Source: Diorhabda sublineata (taxonomy: Eukaryota > Arthropoda > Insecta > Coleoptera > Chrysomelidae). Taken from it: 64,000 nucleotides of DNA. This document shows positions 52,306 to 64,000 of this stretch, piece by piece (position 1 is the stretch's first letter; every line of letters begins with the position of its first letter). Below the pieces are notes generated by a model. The model had not been told where the DNA came from. It ran no database searches and saw nothing but the letters and a program-made list of their open reading frames with translations. The DNA lies in the NCBI RefSeq assembly GCF_026230105.1, contig NC_079477.1, positions 8,065,001-8,129,000 of the forward strand, given 5' to 3'. Both the position numbers and the translations under genes were made by a program.

Positions 52306-52428
52306 TTGATAAAGAACAAAATAATTACAACCAACTTCATCAACTTCTTTCAAGACAAAGGACAGATCTACAACATCCAAGTTTATGTGAATATGGACGA
52401 CGAAAATCTGTGTATCCAACAACCACTG
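52306..52428 (+). CDS. Eip74EF: E74 internal coding exon 2
   Basis: This 123-bp exon is preceded by a long T tract and CAG acceptor (52303-52305) and followed by a GTACGT donor (52429-52434). Taking one base from the first coding exon, it completes codon F97 and reads on as DKEQNNYNQLHQLLSRQRTD to YPTTT, residues 98-137, without a stop. It leaves one base that forms glycine 138 with the next exon. The phase match on both sides (1 in, 1 out) is the main evidence that it belongs to the gene. The segment is polar, rich in Q and N, with a basic GRRK patch at 127-130. The closing TTTG followed by S-L-P-P-S-P in the next exon mirrors the ATTGSFPPSP stretch of Drosophila E74, just N-terminal to the conserved pre-ETS block. 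I know of no domain for the rest. The flanking introns are 34.4 and 11.4 kb. Skipping this exon would keep the frame, because 123 is divisible by three. Confidence 0.75.
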
Positions 52429-52939
52429 GTACGTAAAATCTATAATAAATATTAATACTTAAAGTTTATAAAAACTAGCATGATGGTATTAGATAAAAAT
52501 ATTTTGATAAAGTCTACAAGAATCCGAAACGTCAATTTTTATCTATCTTTCGAATATTATTAAAAAAACTAATTTTAAAACAGAAGAGACCTAAAATCAA
52601 GGACATTTAGAAACACAAACATATCTTAAGGTCTAAGAAATAAGAAATTAAAGAAATTTAAAAATATTTTCAGACCAGGCGTTGACAGAGTCATAAAATT
52701 CTTTATTCCCATAATATTTTTTAAAATGAATTTCTTATTATAAGAATGTAATCATTAAAATATTAAAGAACTGAACACTGCAAATATAATAAGGATCTAA
52801 GCCAAAATGGGACTTTTCAAAGAAGGAAATGTTAAACCAAGATATAACAAGGAGCCCTAATCTATTTAATATTATTTAATATTATATCCTATATATAAAG
52901 AAGAATAATGACAACGACTGAAAGGAAAACTTCAAGAAC

Positions 52940-53220
52940 AATTAAAGGAGTTTGCTCAAATATACAAGGTAGACAAGATAATATCAGGAATCAGGAATGC
53001 AGTATGTGGTGAGATAGGTTAGAGAACGTGAACGAAGTCAGAATAACACCCAAAAACAGAAGGGCAAAGTGGTTAAAAAACCAGAAATAAAACACCGGTG
53101 ACCACTAGACAAACCACCAAAAAGATTATATCAGAACTAAAGCTTAGCGTGTGAAGAAAAGCACAGGACGAGGCTAAATATTCGGAATTGAACAGGACGG
53201 GGTTTCTATTCAAAATAAAG
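52940..53220 (+). mobile_element. LINE 3'-terminal fragment
   Basis: The reading frames include RLENVNEVRITPKNRRAKWL and PLDKPPKRLYQN...ACEEKHRTRLNIRN, resembling the RPxGRPPKRWxxxWxSTSQE tail of insect LINEs. It is broken by stops and carries no recognisable reverse transcriptase. Confidence 0.4.
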
Positions 53221-53639
53221 AGGAATAATTACTTATAATATTTAATTTAGTGATGAAATATGTCTAGAAATTTAATAACGTAATTTTTTGCTCGTATTTT
53301 CTGGCCATTGTCGAGGTTAAATTATATCGTGCAGCTTTACCAATTATTGATGTCACAAGAAAAATATTAAGAAGACTTTACACGGAAAGGTACTTTCGGT
53401 CCAATTAAAAGAAACAGTCTACAACGAGATATACTCGGTTTTAAAAAGCATGTTGATAATTAAAAACAAGTTAATATTTTAGACACCTCTGATTAGTTTT
53501 CAAAACAAAACGCCGATTTTTACAAACTAAAAGTTCAGATTTTTTACTAAAGAAAATATAAATTTTTTACGAGGCAGAGAATGAAAAATGTTTGCTATTG
53601 AAAATCTTAATGACAATACAGGTTCGTTTAAGAACTTTC

Positions 53640-53850
53640 TTCTTCTTTTTATTACATATTTCATTGTTATGTAGAGCCAGAAATCGCATAGTACTACATC
53701 TAGTGCTTAAGGCGGTTGTGGATAGACCTCAACAATTCTAGCAGTCGAAAGTAACGATTCGAAAGCAATTTGTAGTACGATGAGCTGTTGTGGAGATGAA
53801 AAAAGCTGTTTGCTTATTCTTCCGATCCCTTCCTAGATTAAGCTCTTGAA
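53640..53850 (-). mobile_element. Small mariner fragment
   Basis: The minus-strand frame reads VEVYPQPP-stop-ALDVVLCDFWLY near 53735-53680, a decayed version of the mariner HPPYSPDLAPCDFWLF motif that carries the last catalytic aspartate. The preceding frame has a worn LHHDNA-like segment. Only this part of the element is recognisable. Confidence 0.5.
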
Positions 53851-54799
53851 TATTTTAAATGAACAAGTTTGTTCATTTTTTGGACATTCTTATCTACTCT
53901 TATGTTGATGGACGTACTTGTCTAACTCATTTCCACTCACATCACTTGTAAATACGATTTATTTGACAGTAGGTAATGAAAATGCAAAAATATGTATTGT
54001 ATTCTATACTTTTACAAAATGATGGTGAAAAAGTTGAATGAACATATTTCTATTGCCCTAAATAATGCCTAAATATCTGGGTATCACTTTGACTACCAAA
54101 CAAAGAAAAAAAATCATATTTAGATATGAAATGTAAAGAAATATATTAGCTATTCGGAATTATTCTGTGTCATATTCAATAAAGCGCAGCAGATATCCTC
54201 CGTTGAGTCCTTATAATACTCTTTTTGGAGTATGTCATGACAATAGAAACAAGATTTATCAGAAATTCATTATATGTTGTAGTATTTCATTATGTAATAA
54301 TTGTAAATGGAAATTATCATTTATAAGTAAAGGATGGAAAAGTTTGGCCTTTTAGTAAACTATCCAAAATGGTTAATCTCCTTAATTTATAAAGGTAGTT
54401 GTGTACATTGAAACCGTATATTTTGGTCATCGGGGTTTGAGAGTTGGCACAATACAGGGTAGTAGAATGTGTACAGCTGTCCTCAAAGCTTCAATTGAAT
54501 CGAGACAACCCTTTTGAAGTTGCACAACAAAAATATTAAGTCGCACCTTTTTATTTGAATAAGGAAGAACACCGCAAGATCAATATTGTGTCTTTGAATA
54601 ATTTAACACCATCTTTCTGAAAGTGGGCCTCGAAAAAGTCTTTGAAATTTATAAAGTCGTTTGTGATGACTTTTACTACAGCTTATTTTGTATTTGTTGC
54701 CTTTTGAAATGAATAAAGAATTCTTTTTTCCTAATATTATTACGAATAGAGTTACTATTAACTAGTTGACAAACATATCTTTCGTAATGAAGTTTATGC

Positions 54800-55310
54800 A
54801 AGGTTGTTCTGATAAGTACTAGCCTCAAAAAAGTTCGATACCCTAGATCCAGCGATTCTCCTACTTTGTCAAGTAGATAACGTACTCAAATTGACAAGTT
54901 TTGAAACAAATAGAAGTCGAACGGGGTCAAATTTGGAGAATATGCTGGATGGGGCATCAGTTCGTAGCTCAATGCGACCAATCTGACCGTGGCGAGAGCG
55001 AACATGTGGGATGAGCGTTATTATGGAAAAAATGAACTTTTCCCTTCGCTAATATAGGAGTTTTTTTCTCCTTCCATTCGTCGTATTGTCCTCCTCCAGG
55101 TAATCGATGGTCATACCTTGACAATACCATAAAACGATGGCCATCACCTTTCTTTCGAGAACGTCGTAGCTGTTTTCGGGGCACCTGAACGTGGCTCATG
55201 AAAAATTGACTGACGAGCATATTGAAACACTTTAAATCAGTTTATAACGGTCTCCATCGAAGGAGAAGAGTTACGTCACAATATCCAGAATCCAAACGAT
55301 CTTTGATTTC
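54800..55310 (-). mobile_element. Mariner (maT/mori-like) transposase remnant
   Basis: The minus strand reads FHEPRSGAPKTATTF near 55205-55160, the N-terminal linker of mariner transposases. After an internal deletion it reads EWKEKKTPILAKGKVHFFHN near 55080-55030, aligning with the KEKRPHLAKKKVxFHxDNA block, and then a worn SPDLAPFDFYLF-like stretch near 54940-54910. The second catalytic aspartate is replaced by asparagine (HNNAHP). It is a dead copy. Confidence 0.65.
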
Positions 55311-55319
55311 TTGATTTCG

Positions 55320-57045
55320 CAGCGCAATTTCCCTTTCAAAAACAAGAATCGCGGTCAAAACAAATCTAATGTTCCGAACTGGCAAAAATTACAATGGCTG
55401 TCTACAAGAATGTACTACACGATAGGAAACGTTTCTTGCAATACTAGCGCTATCGAGCTGTGAGCTAAGCACTCCTGTCATTCTTCTAGACACGTGTCGA
55501 GAGCCTCGCGAGAGTCTGGAGCGGGTAATAGAAATAAACTTGCAAGCAAAAGGTGTGGTTAAAAAATGTATGATAGGTAAGACAACAGATGTGCAGCACC
55601 CAGTAGTTATAGTAATTACAAGGATCCATGCCCACATTCACTTACAATCAATGGTGTAATTGAGATAATTTATACAAAAGCAAGACAAAACTGGAAAAAA
55701 TTAAGAATCAATTTGCATTTGTCTTTTTCGAATTTGATTAACACTTTCTATAAATACTTTTACAAAATCAATCACAATCCTGTTAGGGGTTTACGTATTC
55801 TGCAATATTCCCACAACCCGTTATTCGAAGTAATAATAATTAAAATGCCAATTTTTACCTGCATAATCAAGTTTATCAAGTAATAACCGGTAACATATTG
55901 CAAATACATACACATTTTTGTTGCTCGTCCCCCTATTCATAAAACACAATTCCAATAGCCGTTTTTAAACATTTTTAAGTGAAAAATTATACACAAAATG
56001 CACCCTTTGTACGCAGAGAAGGGATAGTCGTCTCCAAAAATTATAATACAAAGAAGCCCTATCGGAAAAATTACATCAAACCAAGACCAAAACTAGTTTT
56101 TAAATGACCGCTTATAAATTTCGAACAGGAACTTTTTTTAATATCCTAGTTGACCAGTGGTCAAGCTAAAGGGATGTCTGGTTTGATGATACAACCCTTA
56201 AAACTAGATAAATACCCTGTGGGAAAGTAGTTGAGTATCCGTTGTAAGAATTTTTGATAGACTTTGTGTAGAGTGAAATTTGATAATCCCTAAGAAACCG
56301 TTAAATCTATTATAAAACTAATTTCGTAATAAAATCCTGAAAAATTCCACTTTTTATCCGTTGAATTAAACACAAACTGAATAAATATTGGAACACGTCA
56401 AATTTAACTCATAAATTGACTTTTTTTTTTCATGAATATATGGCTCTTCCGAATGACAGATAAAAGTATGGTGTGAAAGATCTCTTCTGTCTTTTAATAA
56501 TCAAATTAATTTCTTAAATTAACTACAGTATCCCCCAAAATTATCACAATATTCTGAAAATATCCCCTTCAAATCTTGTAGCACAAATCAAAACAATGTT
56601 TATTTATAAATGACAATAGTGAAAATCCGTTAAAACGTTTCCGTGGTTATGTTAGTTTGTTTAATCTTAACTGACATTTTTTTAATGGAGATATATGTAG
56701 AGTGTATGATTAGAATCAGTCGGATTAAGTCACAGGACCTATAAATTTTTTTCATCATTTTATTGCTACTCTTGAATCATGAAAACTAAAACGATTTGCA
56801 ACAGGTCTTCCACTTTCAAAAATTAGACGACATGTAAAAATACTGCTGAAAAATTAAATGCAGGTGAAACAAACAAAACTTAACAGAAAATCAATTATAG
56901 TTGCTATTAGTGAATAAAGTAAAAATTATTTGGGAGCGGAACACCAAAGATCAAGATGATTTCGATGTTTAACAATAATATAGTTTCACACAAATAGATT
57001 CGAGGTTTACAAGTTACCAACTGTTACTTGGTTTTTCATTCCTAA
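55320..57045. other. Intron 2 interval without recognised feature
   Basis: The part nearest 55320-55640 has higher GC and may be the outer part of the adjacent mariner, but no TIR could be matched. The remainder is plain AT-rich intron. Confidence 0.45.
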
Positions 57046-57049
57046 ACTC

Positions 57050-57760
57050 TTCTTTAGCCCTTATGACAGGACTTCTACTATCACACACTTCAAATTTTGC
57101 TTCATTACTCCAAGTAATGGTATCTTATTGTTGCGTAGGCCATTTAGATTTAACCTATTAATCTATTTTTTTCCACAAGGTGTTCACTAATCGAGTAGTA
57201 ACGACTTGACAAAATTTGGTTTCTATAGACTTACCAATTCTGGCTTTAAAGAATAGGGTACTGCAGCCTTAGTCTTTCCTTTGTTTTCTTGTAGAAATGA
57301 AAAGTGCTTCCAAGAGTTTTTCCGTTTTTCTCTAGTGTCCAGCGAGGATATCAGTAACTCTTCTTAACTGATATTTTCCTAATAAAAGAACCTTTTGATT
57401 CCAGTTATTACAATAAGAAGGAAATTTTCTCGTTTATTTTAGATCTGGTGTCGTGATCCACATTTCTGACATCCTCTTCCTTAGAAAATCTATGAAAGGT
57501 TGTGATCTTATGAAAGAAGTTGCCCTTTCCATCACCGTGTTCATTCCCGAGCAGTCCAGTGTGGCAACATTGGAGAAATTTTGTTGTTTGCACTTAGTGA
57601 ATTGAAAGTCCCATACTAGCTTCGACACAATTTTACAAAAATCGTGTGATTGGAGGGCTGTATCAGCACTTAAAATAAATTAAAACTGTCAGCGATTGGG
57701 GAAGCAACATGAATGCACCAAAAATGTGGATATCGAGAACGTTAAATATTATTTGCTTTA
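57050..57760 (-). mobile_element. I/R1-type LINE tail, second copy
   Basis: On the minus strand, IHIFGAF...QSLTVLI, then SKLVWDFQFTKCKQQ and HTGLLGNEHGDGKG follow each other, resembling IxIxSDSQAAxxAL...SKLVWDC...GHSGIxGNExAD of the RNase H domain. Downstream text toward 57050 is too worn to assign. It is the same class of remnant as 16260-16800 but on the opposite strand. Confidence 0.45.
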
Positions 57761-57764
57761 CAAA

Positions 57765-60700
57765 CCCTACCTTAATTTTATCGCATCCGATAGACAGTCC
57801 ATTCAAATTAAGTAGTCTCCCGCAAATATTTGGTAGAACACTAACCATTTTATAATGAAGATAATTTTAATATAATATCTTTTCAAAAACAACCTCGTTG
57901 ATTTTGTTATTTATCAAATATTTGAAGAAAACAAAAATATATTATTACAAATAAATTTTTAATTTGCTTTTGCAATGATTTTAATTGATCATACCCAGAT
58001 TTCCTATTAGCAAAACTTGCTGTTGGGGTTAACACTGCACATGTAAAGTTCATTTAGATGCTGCTAATTCTTTTTGATTATTAAAACAAAAAAGAAAAAG
58101 AAGAAAACATATCCAAAATATTACTTTTGTACATTGGTTCAATGATCTTAATTTCTCCTTGAAAGAGTCGATTTTTTTATAGAAGTTAACGCTGTATTAT
58201 TTTCTTTGGAGACTTGCATTCAGTTCATGTCTAACAAGTATGTAAGCAAGATTACATTTGGTTTGGAAATGTCTTCTTTATGATGATCGTTTCTGATTAA
58301 AACACAATTACACCTCATGTCTTATCTGATACAATCTCTTAAGAACTGACATGGTTGTCTTATAATGTTGACTCAGTAATATTATTCGAATATATTTAAA
58401 CATATTTTTCCACTTTCGTCTTATTTCGTATTTTTCGTTGCACTGAATTAATATTAAACAGATCTTTAACTCCAAGATGATTCCACAGTAAACTGAGTAA
58501 TAAAAATATCAATAACTATAGAATAGAAAATGAATATTCATCAACTTGATTTTATTATATTAATAAATAAAAGAAACCTTCCAATAGTAAACTTAGTAAA
58601 AACTTTCTGCATCCGTGTTATTTTACAGCTAGTTTTTGTTGATACATTCTCAACTGATTATTTATCACTTTCTAACAATAATTGCCAATTATCTCTTTAA
58701 TTAATGACTGGAGTCTATAATAAACTAGTAAAGTAGAATTCTACTTCATGTAATAATTGAATTTAAAGTTCTAATTTCATGTATAGGGTTTCTATTGAAA
58801 TGCAGAAGTCTTAGATCTGTCAAACTATAACTAGCTACTGAATATCTGGAAAATATGAAATGATAGAATGTTTTTATTTTCTATAGCAATAATATTCTCC
58901 AGAAACTCTACGAAATGTAAGCTTGTATAATATACCATATTTGAATTTGCTACGAAATGGTTTTTCTGAAATAAGCTGGAAAAGCTGACTCAACAGCATC
59001 ATCTTAAAAAATCTTTTGGATATAAGTAATTTAGGCAAGCAGGACCTACAATTATATCTAGTTTACTTTTGGTAGAAGAGTTTATGAACACGTTGTATAT
59101 TTTATTTATAAATACGGGCTGTTACACATTTGCGGTTGCATCTATGTACACAATACCCCTAACAGATTATGCATTTTCGATGTTTTTCTGGAAAATAAAC
59201 CCTTCGGACACGTGTTTGCCAAAGGGTTGCGCTGTTATTAGGCAAATCTGAAAGACCCTCGTAAACATCTGCTCAAGAAATACGTATTATTGAAGAAAAA
59301 TGTGCAATGTGTGAAAGTGTGGGTGCGTAATCACATTTTGTGAGGGTAAAAAGGGTGACATTTTTGATGAAATAATATAATATTTAGGAAGATCGACAGA
59401 TGGTTTGATTTACATTGGAGAAAATAGACGTGAATATATATTTTTCCACAATATTTCTCAATTCTTTAGAATATTGAATAGTTATTATCAGTTGAAGTAT
59501 TGCAAATATTTTCCTGTTGTTACTTAATCTATCTTATCGGAGTCTTTTCGAGAAAATTTAATCATTTAGTTTTCAATTTGAGATCAGTAGATATATTTGG
59601 AGAAAAAGTGATACCAATGCCAACATATAAACAGGAATTAATTAGTTTCTGGAAAAGAAATATTTCTAATTAAACAAGATTAAATTGATAGTTCTGGAAC
59701 CGTCGGTTATGCCTTTATACCAACATTTAACACTGTTCGGCACGAGTTTCGACAAGCAAACGATCGTCTAAGGCTAACTTATTTTTGTTTGTCCTAGAAC
59801 TATTTAAATTGTTTAATCAAAGTAATTTCAACATTAGTTAGTGAAATTCGGCCCTTTTGCAATCAATTTCCTTAAAACTGACCTCAAAAGTAAAGTTTTT
59901 ACTCATGGAATTGAATTTTTATTAGTCTGCAAATCTGAAAGCATTCCGAGATTAATTAATGGAAAAACAACAAACCAATTGAGGTTACATGTGTTTTGAC
60001 AGTCGGACAAAAAAAATATGAAAATCAAATTTGGGTATCTGAACTGAATAAATTGAATTGAATAAATATTTCTATCACAGAAGTAATTGTAATATTTTTC
60101 ATTTCATAATTATTACAGACTTAAGACTGAAATCATTTATATTTATTTATAATTCAATATTTAAGTATGAGAATCACTTGGGATACTGCCATAATATACT
60201 TCAAAAATTTTAATCGCTTTTAAATTGTCGGGATAGCCTACATTTCTTCAAATAGCTTTTTAATAATTCTTTGTATCTAAAAATAATTTACTGTCCAGTG
60301 TATTTCCTCAATTTTATTTATCCAACCAATAAAACTTAACAAAACTAATGTACCAATTCAATTTCCTGTTCCTAAAAATTTCTGGTACAAAATTATGACC
60401 AGTAATGTCCCCCTACTTAATATAAAAAACTAAATACCTCATTTTAATATCCTAAATCATGAACCAAATCTTTTCACTGCGATTTTATTCAAGGGATGTG
60501 ACCAGAACAATCACAAAAGGTATCTATTACATTGTTTTGGTCAAAATGGACCAAGTATCATTGTTCCTTATCCTTATCAGGTGTTAGATCTTTTGTAAAG
60601 CTACTTGTAATTGCATTGTTGTGAAAATATTGCAGATCCTTATACCTGGAGTTCCGTCTCACACCTTTTTAATGCGATAAGCCATTTTACATACCTAAGA

Positions 60701-61895
60701 AGACTACTGTTCTTTGTATAATGTGATAAAAAAGTTAGATGAATAGTATTTCTACCTAGAGATCTTTCAGATTTTGACTTTCGATAAGGATAGAATTATT
60801 TCTATGAATATTTTAATACCAAAACATTATATGGATCTGTAGTAAACACATTTATTTTATTTGGCAACTTTGAGGGAACAAAAATATAGAAATGCAACAT
60901 AGTCGGACACGCTAGAATTTAAGATGACTTTTAAAATCGTAGTTATATAACTTTTTTAATATTCCAGTTAAAGCGATGTTGACTGTTGAATTTATGCTTG
61001 TACACTTGGGTGTTTAAATTTGCCACAATCCTACTACGAAAACGCTTATATATACATTTAGTACTTGGAATGCGTGAACAGCTTATGAGCTTCAATTATA
61101 AATCCTTGTGAATACAAGCTTTAGGTTGTAAAAATACACTTACAGGGCAGTAGAAAAACTTGGATAAATCCCTCTCTGTTTTGTGCAAATTAAGTGAAAC
61201 CTAGGAACTTTGTTGAGTTCAGCCTCTCACATTCTTCTGCCATGAATATTTTTTCCTGTCTTTGCTGCATCTATTTTGCACTCCATTATTAGTTACTTAA
61301 GGTATATTGATATTCATTGCCAGTAGTCTGTCTATGAACCAAGTATTTCATTATTTTTCTTAATTCCATACATATGACGGCAGCATCCAAAATAATCAAA
61401 ATTTTTATTGTATGATCCCTTAATTGTATATAGTATTGTTTTTTCTATTTTTTTAATATATTGGCTAATATTTGGAGCCGTTATTCACTATTTAACTATT
61501 ATAGGTCTTTTTAATAACCTTTATAAATGACTACAATCTTAGTAATTGTGACCTACCTTGAATTACTGTTCAATAATGCATTTTATACAGATTTGCCTTT
61601 CAGCAAAAACCGCGCTACTCAAACGGTTCGGTCTAAAACTTATGAATCGATTGACCGATAAAGTTATATGTAACTTATTTTAAACTTTTTTTTAAGGTCG
61701 TTTTGACATAATTTTACAACTCACAAAATCAAAGCTTGTAAACGTAGAGGTTTTTCATTATTGTAATATGAAAGGACTAACAATGTGTCCAATGCAAAGA
61801 ATAGTTCACGTCAAGCAATTATTATTCATAACTTTCAACGTGTGCAAATTAATACTTTTGTATATCTATGAAACTCCATCCTCTAGCACTGTGAA
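57765..61895. other. Intron 2 interval without recognised feature
   Basis: AT-rich, no exon or mobile-element protein motif. A stretch near 59990-60030 (GTGTTTTGACAGTCGGACAA...) is similar to 62690-62740, suggesting a short dispersed repeat. Confidence 0.5.
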
Positions 61896-61899
61896 AGAC

Positions 61900-62520
61900 T
61901 AGTGTAAGAATCCAAATGTAGCGGATGTTCATTCCAAAACAAAATCCACGAATACTGTTCAAAATATGTGGTCGTGCCTGAAAACGTTGATGCTCTAATT
62001 GAACTGATTAATGATCATTATGTGACATTAAAAAAAATTCAGATTAGGATTATTTTATCGTAAAAAATATTTTCCTGGTGCATTGAGATTCATATCAAAG
62101 ATTAGTTACATCTGCACTAATAATTGGTGTACGCAAATAAAACAGCAATCAACTATATGCATTTTTCAAGACGAGCCAAATCCGAAAGCTGTTCGCGATA
62201 GAAGCGCATTCCTATTTCTTTGGTATTACAGATCATGTGGCAATGGTAGCTTTAGAGCAACATTAGATGCTCAATTGGAACACAAGCAGTTGTTTGGCAG
62301 AAGTCATTGGAGAAAATCTAAAAACTGCTACTGTTGAAACAATGCGATTTTTAATGATCCAGAAAATCAAGTTGATTCGGAATTGGAAAATTGCTTGAGC
62401 CAAAAAGTAATTTGCAGATGAAGCACATAGAAGCTAAGGCTGCTTTCTGTCGAAAAAAAAGTATGTCGAAAATTGCTTCACACATAGAAAAGTGTATAGA
62501 GAATATTTTGTAAAATAATA
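61900..62520 (+). mobile_element. Mariner (irritans-like) transposase remnant
   Basis: The plus strand reads QIKQQSTICIFQDEPNPKAV at about 62137-62196, matching the ETKQQSxxWxFQDEPxP motif of these transposases. In other frames, FFGITDHVAMVALEQH and a CLAEVIGENLKT-like segment follow, matching the CFFGKTGHVATVPLEQ...CLPEVFGEIRK series. Frameshifts and stops are frequent. The part before 62100 is a poor match, so the left limit is approximate. Confidence 0.65.
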
Positions 62521-63868
62521 AAATATTTTCGAATATAAATATAGTACGGTGGTAGTTTAGTGTTTTAGGTAATGAACTAACTTGTTATTTAGAATTTCTT
62601 CACAATTTGTACTAATTTGTACTACTACTACTAAGTTTGGAGGCAGTTCACGTACACTTAACTAAAGCAATTAATGTGACGGTTACTCGGTGTTTTGACA
62701 ACCACACCAAAAAATATGCAAATCAAATTTGGTGAAAAATCCGTTTGGCAATCAAAGTGACACAAATTTTTTATTTACTTATAACAAGAAATGGCGACGA
62801 TCAAATAAATCAAAACACATTTCTTGGTGTTGAATTCGTATGCAAATTACGAAACAATTCTTGTGACACCCGAACTTCGAAAGGAGTAACTCGAAGTTCT
62901 CACGTAGGTTATATCTTTTTATCAAAAGCACTAACCAACGGTCAATGTAAGGTAACGACATAATCTGGATGCCTCCAATCGGTCAATTCATTCATCTAAC
63001 AGTTTTAAAACGTTTAAAACGATGAAAACAGGTTTGGCCTACTAAAAAGAATGACCCTGTCTTGTATAATAGATATGATTAATGGGCAAAAAGGTCACTA
63101 AGGTCAGGCCGGACATAGAGGGATGGACCGGACATCTACGATGAATTTAAAACCTGTTCAATTGTAGGGTTTTTCCACATGCTATTGGGGTGTGTTGTTT
63201 ATTTACTACCCTTGCTAACAAAGATTGCGTAACTAATGACAAGCGGCCTGGCGCTATACTTCTTATTCTTTCTACCTCTTCGTACACGTTCACCCTTACT
63301 CAATAAATAGGAATCCTTGAAGATATCTAGGAAATTAATTTGGCCAACACAGTGACCCTCTGGGAACTGTAATTCTATTTAAAGGCAAAATAGAATCATT
63401 AATTTTGTTTTGGTTAAAAATCTAGTAATTAATTATCTTTTTATTACCATGAGAAATTTTGTTTTAGCATTCATAATTATTGTTGATAAGTTAAAAATAA
63501 TTTTTGATTATATTCAATTATTTGTATTATTTTTTGTATTTATATCCATACTATTACTATTAACAGCATTAAACCGGGTAATCTCCACGTGAAGAAATAA
63601 TTTTATTATTGAAATTAGTTTTAATACTCAACCTCACTTTATTTTGAATCGCCAATCGTCTAAACCGTTTTCATTTTTGATTTAAATCTCTACAAACATG
63701 AAACATCTATATCTGTTTGATCGATGTTTACATCTTATTTTAAATATTTAAGAAACAGAATTTCAAAAATTTGGATTTTATGTATTTATATGGATAATAA
63801 CTTACAACTACCGAGTTCAAAATACATTGCATTGCCTATTCGTACAGTTCTGTGCCGTTTTTTTTCAG

Positions 63869-64000
63869 GTTCTCTCCCACCTAGTCCTGCAGATTCCGGT
63901 GTTTCCGATGTGGACAGTTCCTCCTCAGGTCACACATCAACCGATGAACTAAAAGCAAGGTTACAACCATCAATACACTCACCGGTAGGCACCCTGTTCC
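63869..64000 (+). CDS. Eip74EF: E74 coding exon 3, conserved pre-ETS region (runs off the window)
   Basis: The exon starts after a T-rich tract and CAG acceptor (63866-63868). Its first two bases complete glycine 138. The frame then reads SLPPSPADSGVSDVDSSSSG, followed by HTSTDELKARL and onward to residue 181 at the window edge, still open. The Drosophila E74 protein carries the same PPSPADSGVSDVDSSSSG and DELKARL elements upstream of its ETS DNA-binding domain, and this is what identifies the gene. The region is proline/serine-directed, with SP sites in PPSPAD and IHSPVG that proline-directed kinases could use, and it is rich in serine and acidic residues. It is shared by E74 isoforms, so transcripts from any upstream promoter should include it. 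The ETS winged-helix domain itself is not in this window and must be encoded downstream. The exon is truncated only by the window boundary; no break is visible. Confidence 0.9.

Larger units (their letters stand above)
52429..63868 (+). other. Eip74EF: E74 intron 2 (11.4 kb)
   Basis: It is bounded by GTACGT at 52429 and a T-rich CAG acceptor ending at 63868. It contains mariner and LINE remnants, listed separately, and otherwise AT-rich sequence without recognisable genes. Confidence 0.75.

Overview
This window is AT-rich animal DNA, almost certainly from an insect. It is not bacterial: there are no dense open reading frames, the coding segments are short and bounded by GT-AG splice sites, introns run to tens of kilobases, and the filler is decayed mariner, LINE and Penelope-like elements. 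A beetle or similar insect would fit the repeat content, but I cannot fix the species.

The only host gene I can support is the insect ETS-family, ecdysone-response gene E74 (Eip74EF), on the + strand. Three coding exons chain together in perfect phase: 17610-17898 (first coding exon), 52306-52428, and 63869 to beyond the window end. The third exon encodes a block (PPSPADSGVSDVDSSSSG ... DELKARL) that I recognise as the conserved pre-ETS region of insect E74. The ETS domain must lie downstream of the window. The first exon has its own acidic/serine-rich N-terminus with a PLDLR motif. It does not look like the E74A N-terminus, so it is probably a B-type alternative first exon.

Layout: 1-17.3 kb is intergenic or upstream sequence with repeat remnants: two mariners, a Penelope-like 3' end, LINE pieces, a near-perfect fold-back MITE, and an 831-bp inverted-repeat element holding a MADF-like fragment. 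At 17.34-17.9 kb are the putative promoter, 5' UTR and first coding exon. Intron 1 (34.4 kb) holds mariners (about 28, 37.6 and 44.6 kb), a second Penelope-like copy, an exact 191-bp tandem duplication, a possible TIR element and a few candidate regulatory islands. Exon 2 is at 52.3 kb. Intron 2 (11.4 kb) holds three mariner remnants and two LINE tails. Exon 3 starts at 63.87 kb.

At least eight mariner-type remnants were read through frameshifts and stops. Two of them (1889-2662 and 44253-45048) keep both terminal inverted repeats and TA target duplications, but both are internally deleted. No tRNA, rRNA or CRISPR array was found. No intact transposase was seen. Family assignments come from recognising protein motifs by eye, not from any search.
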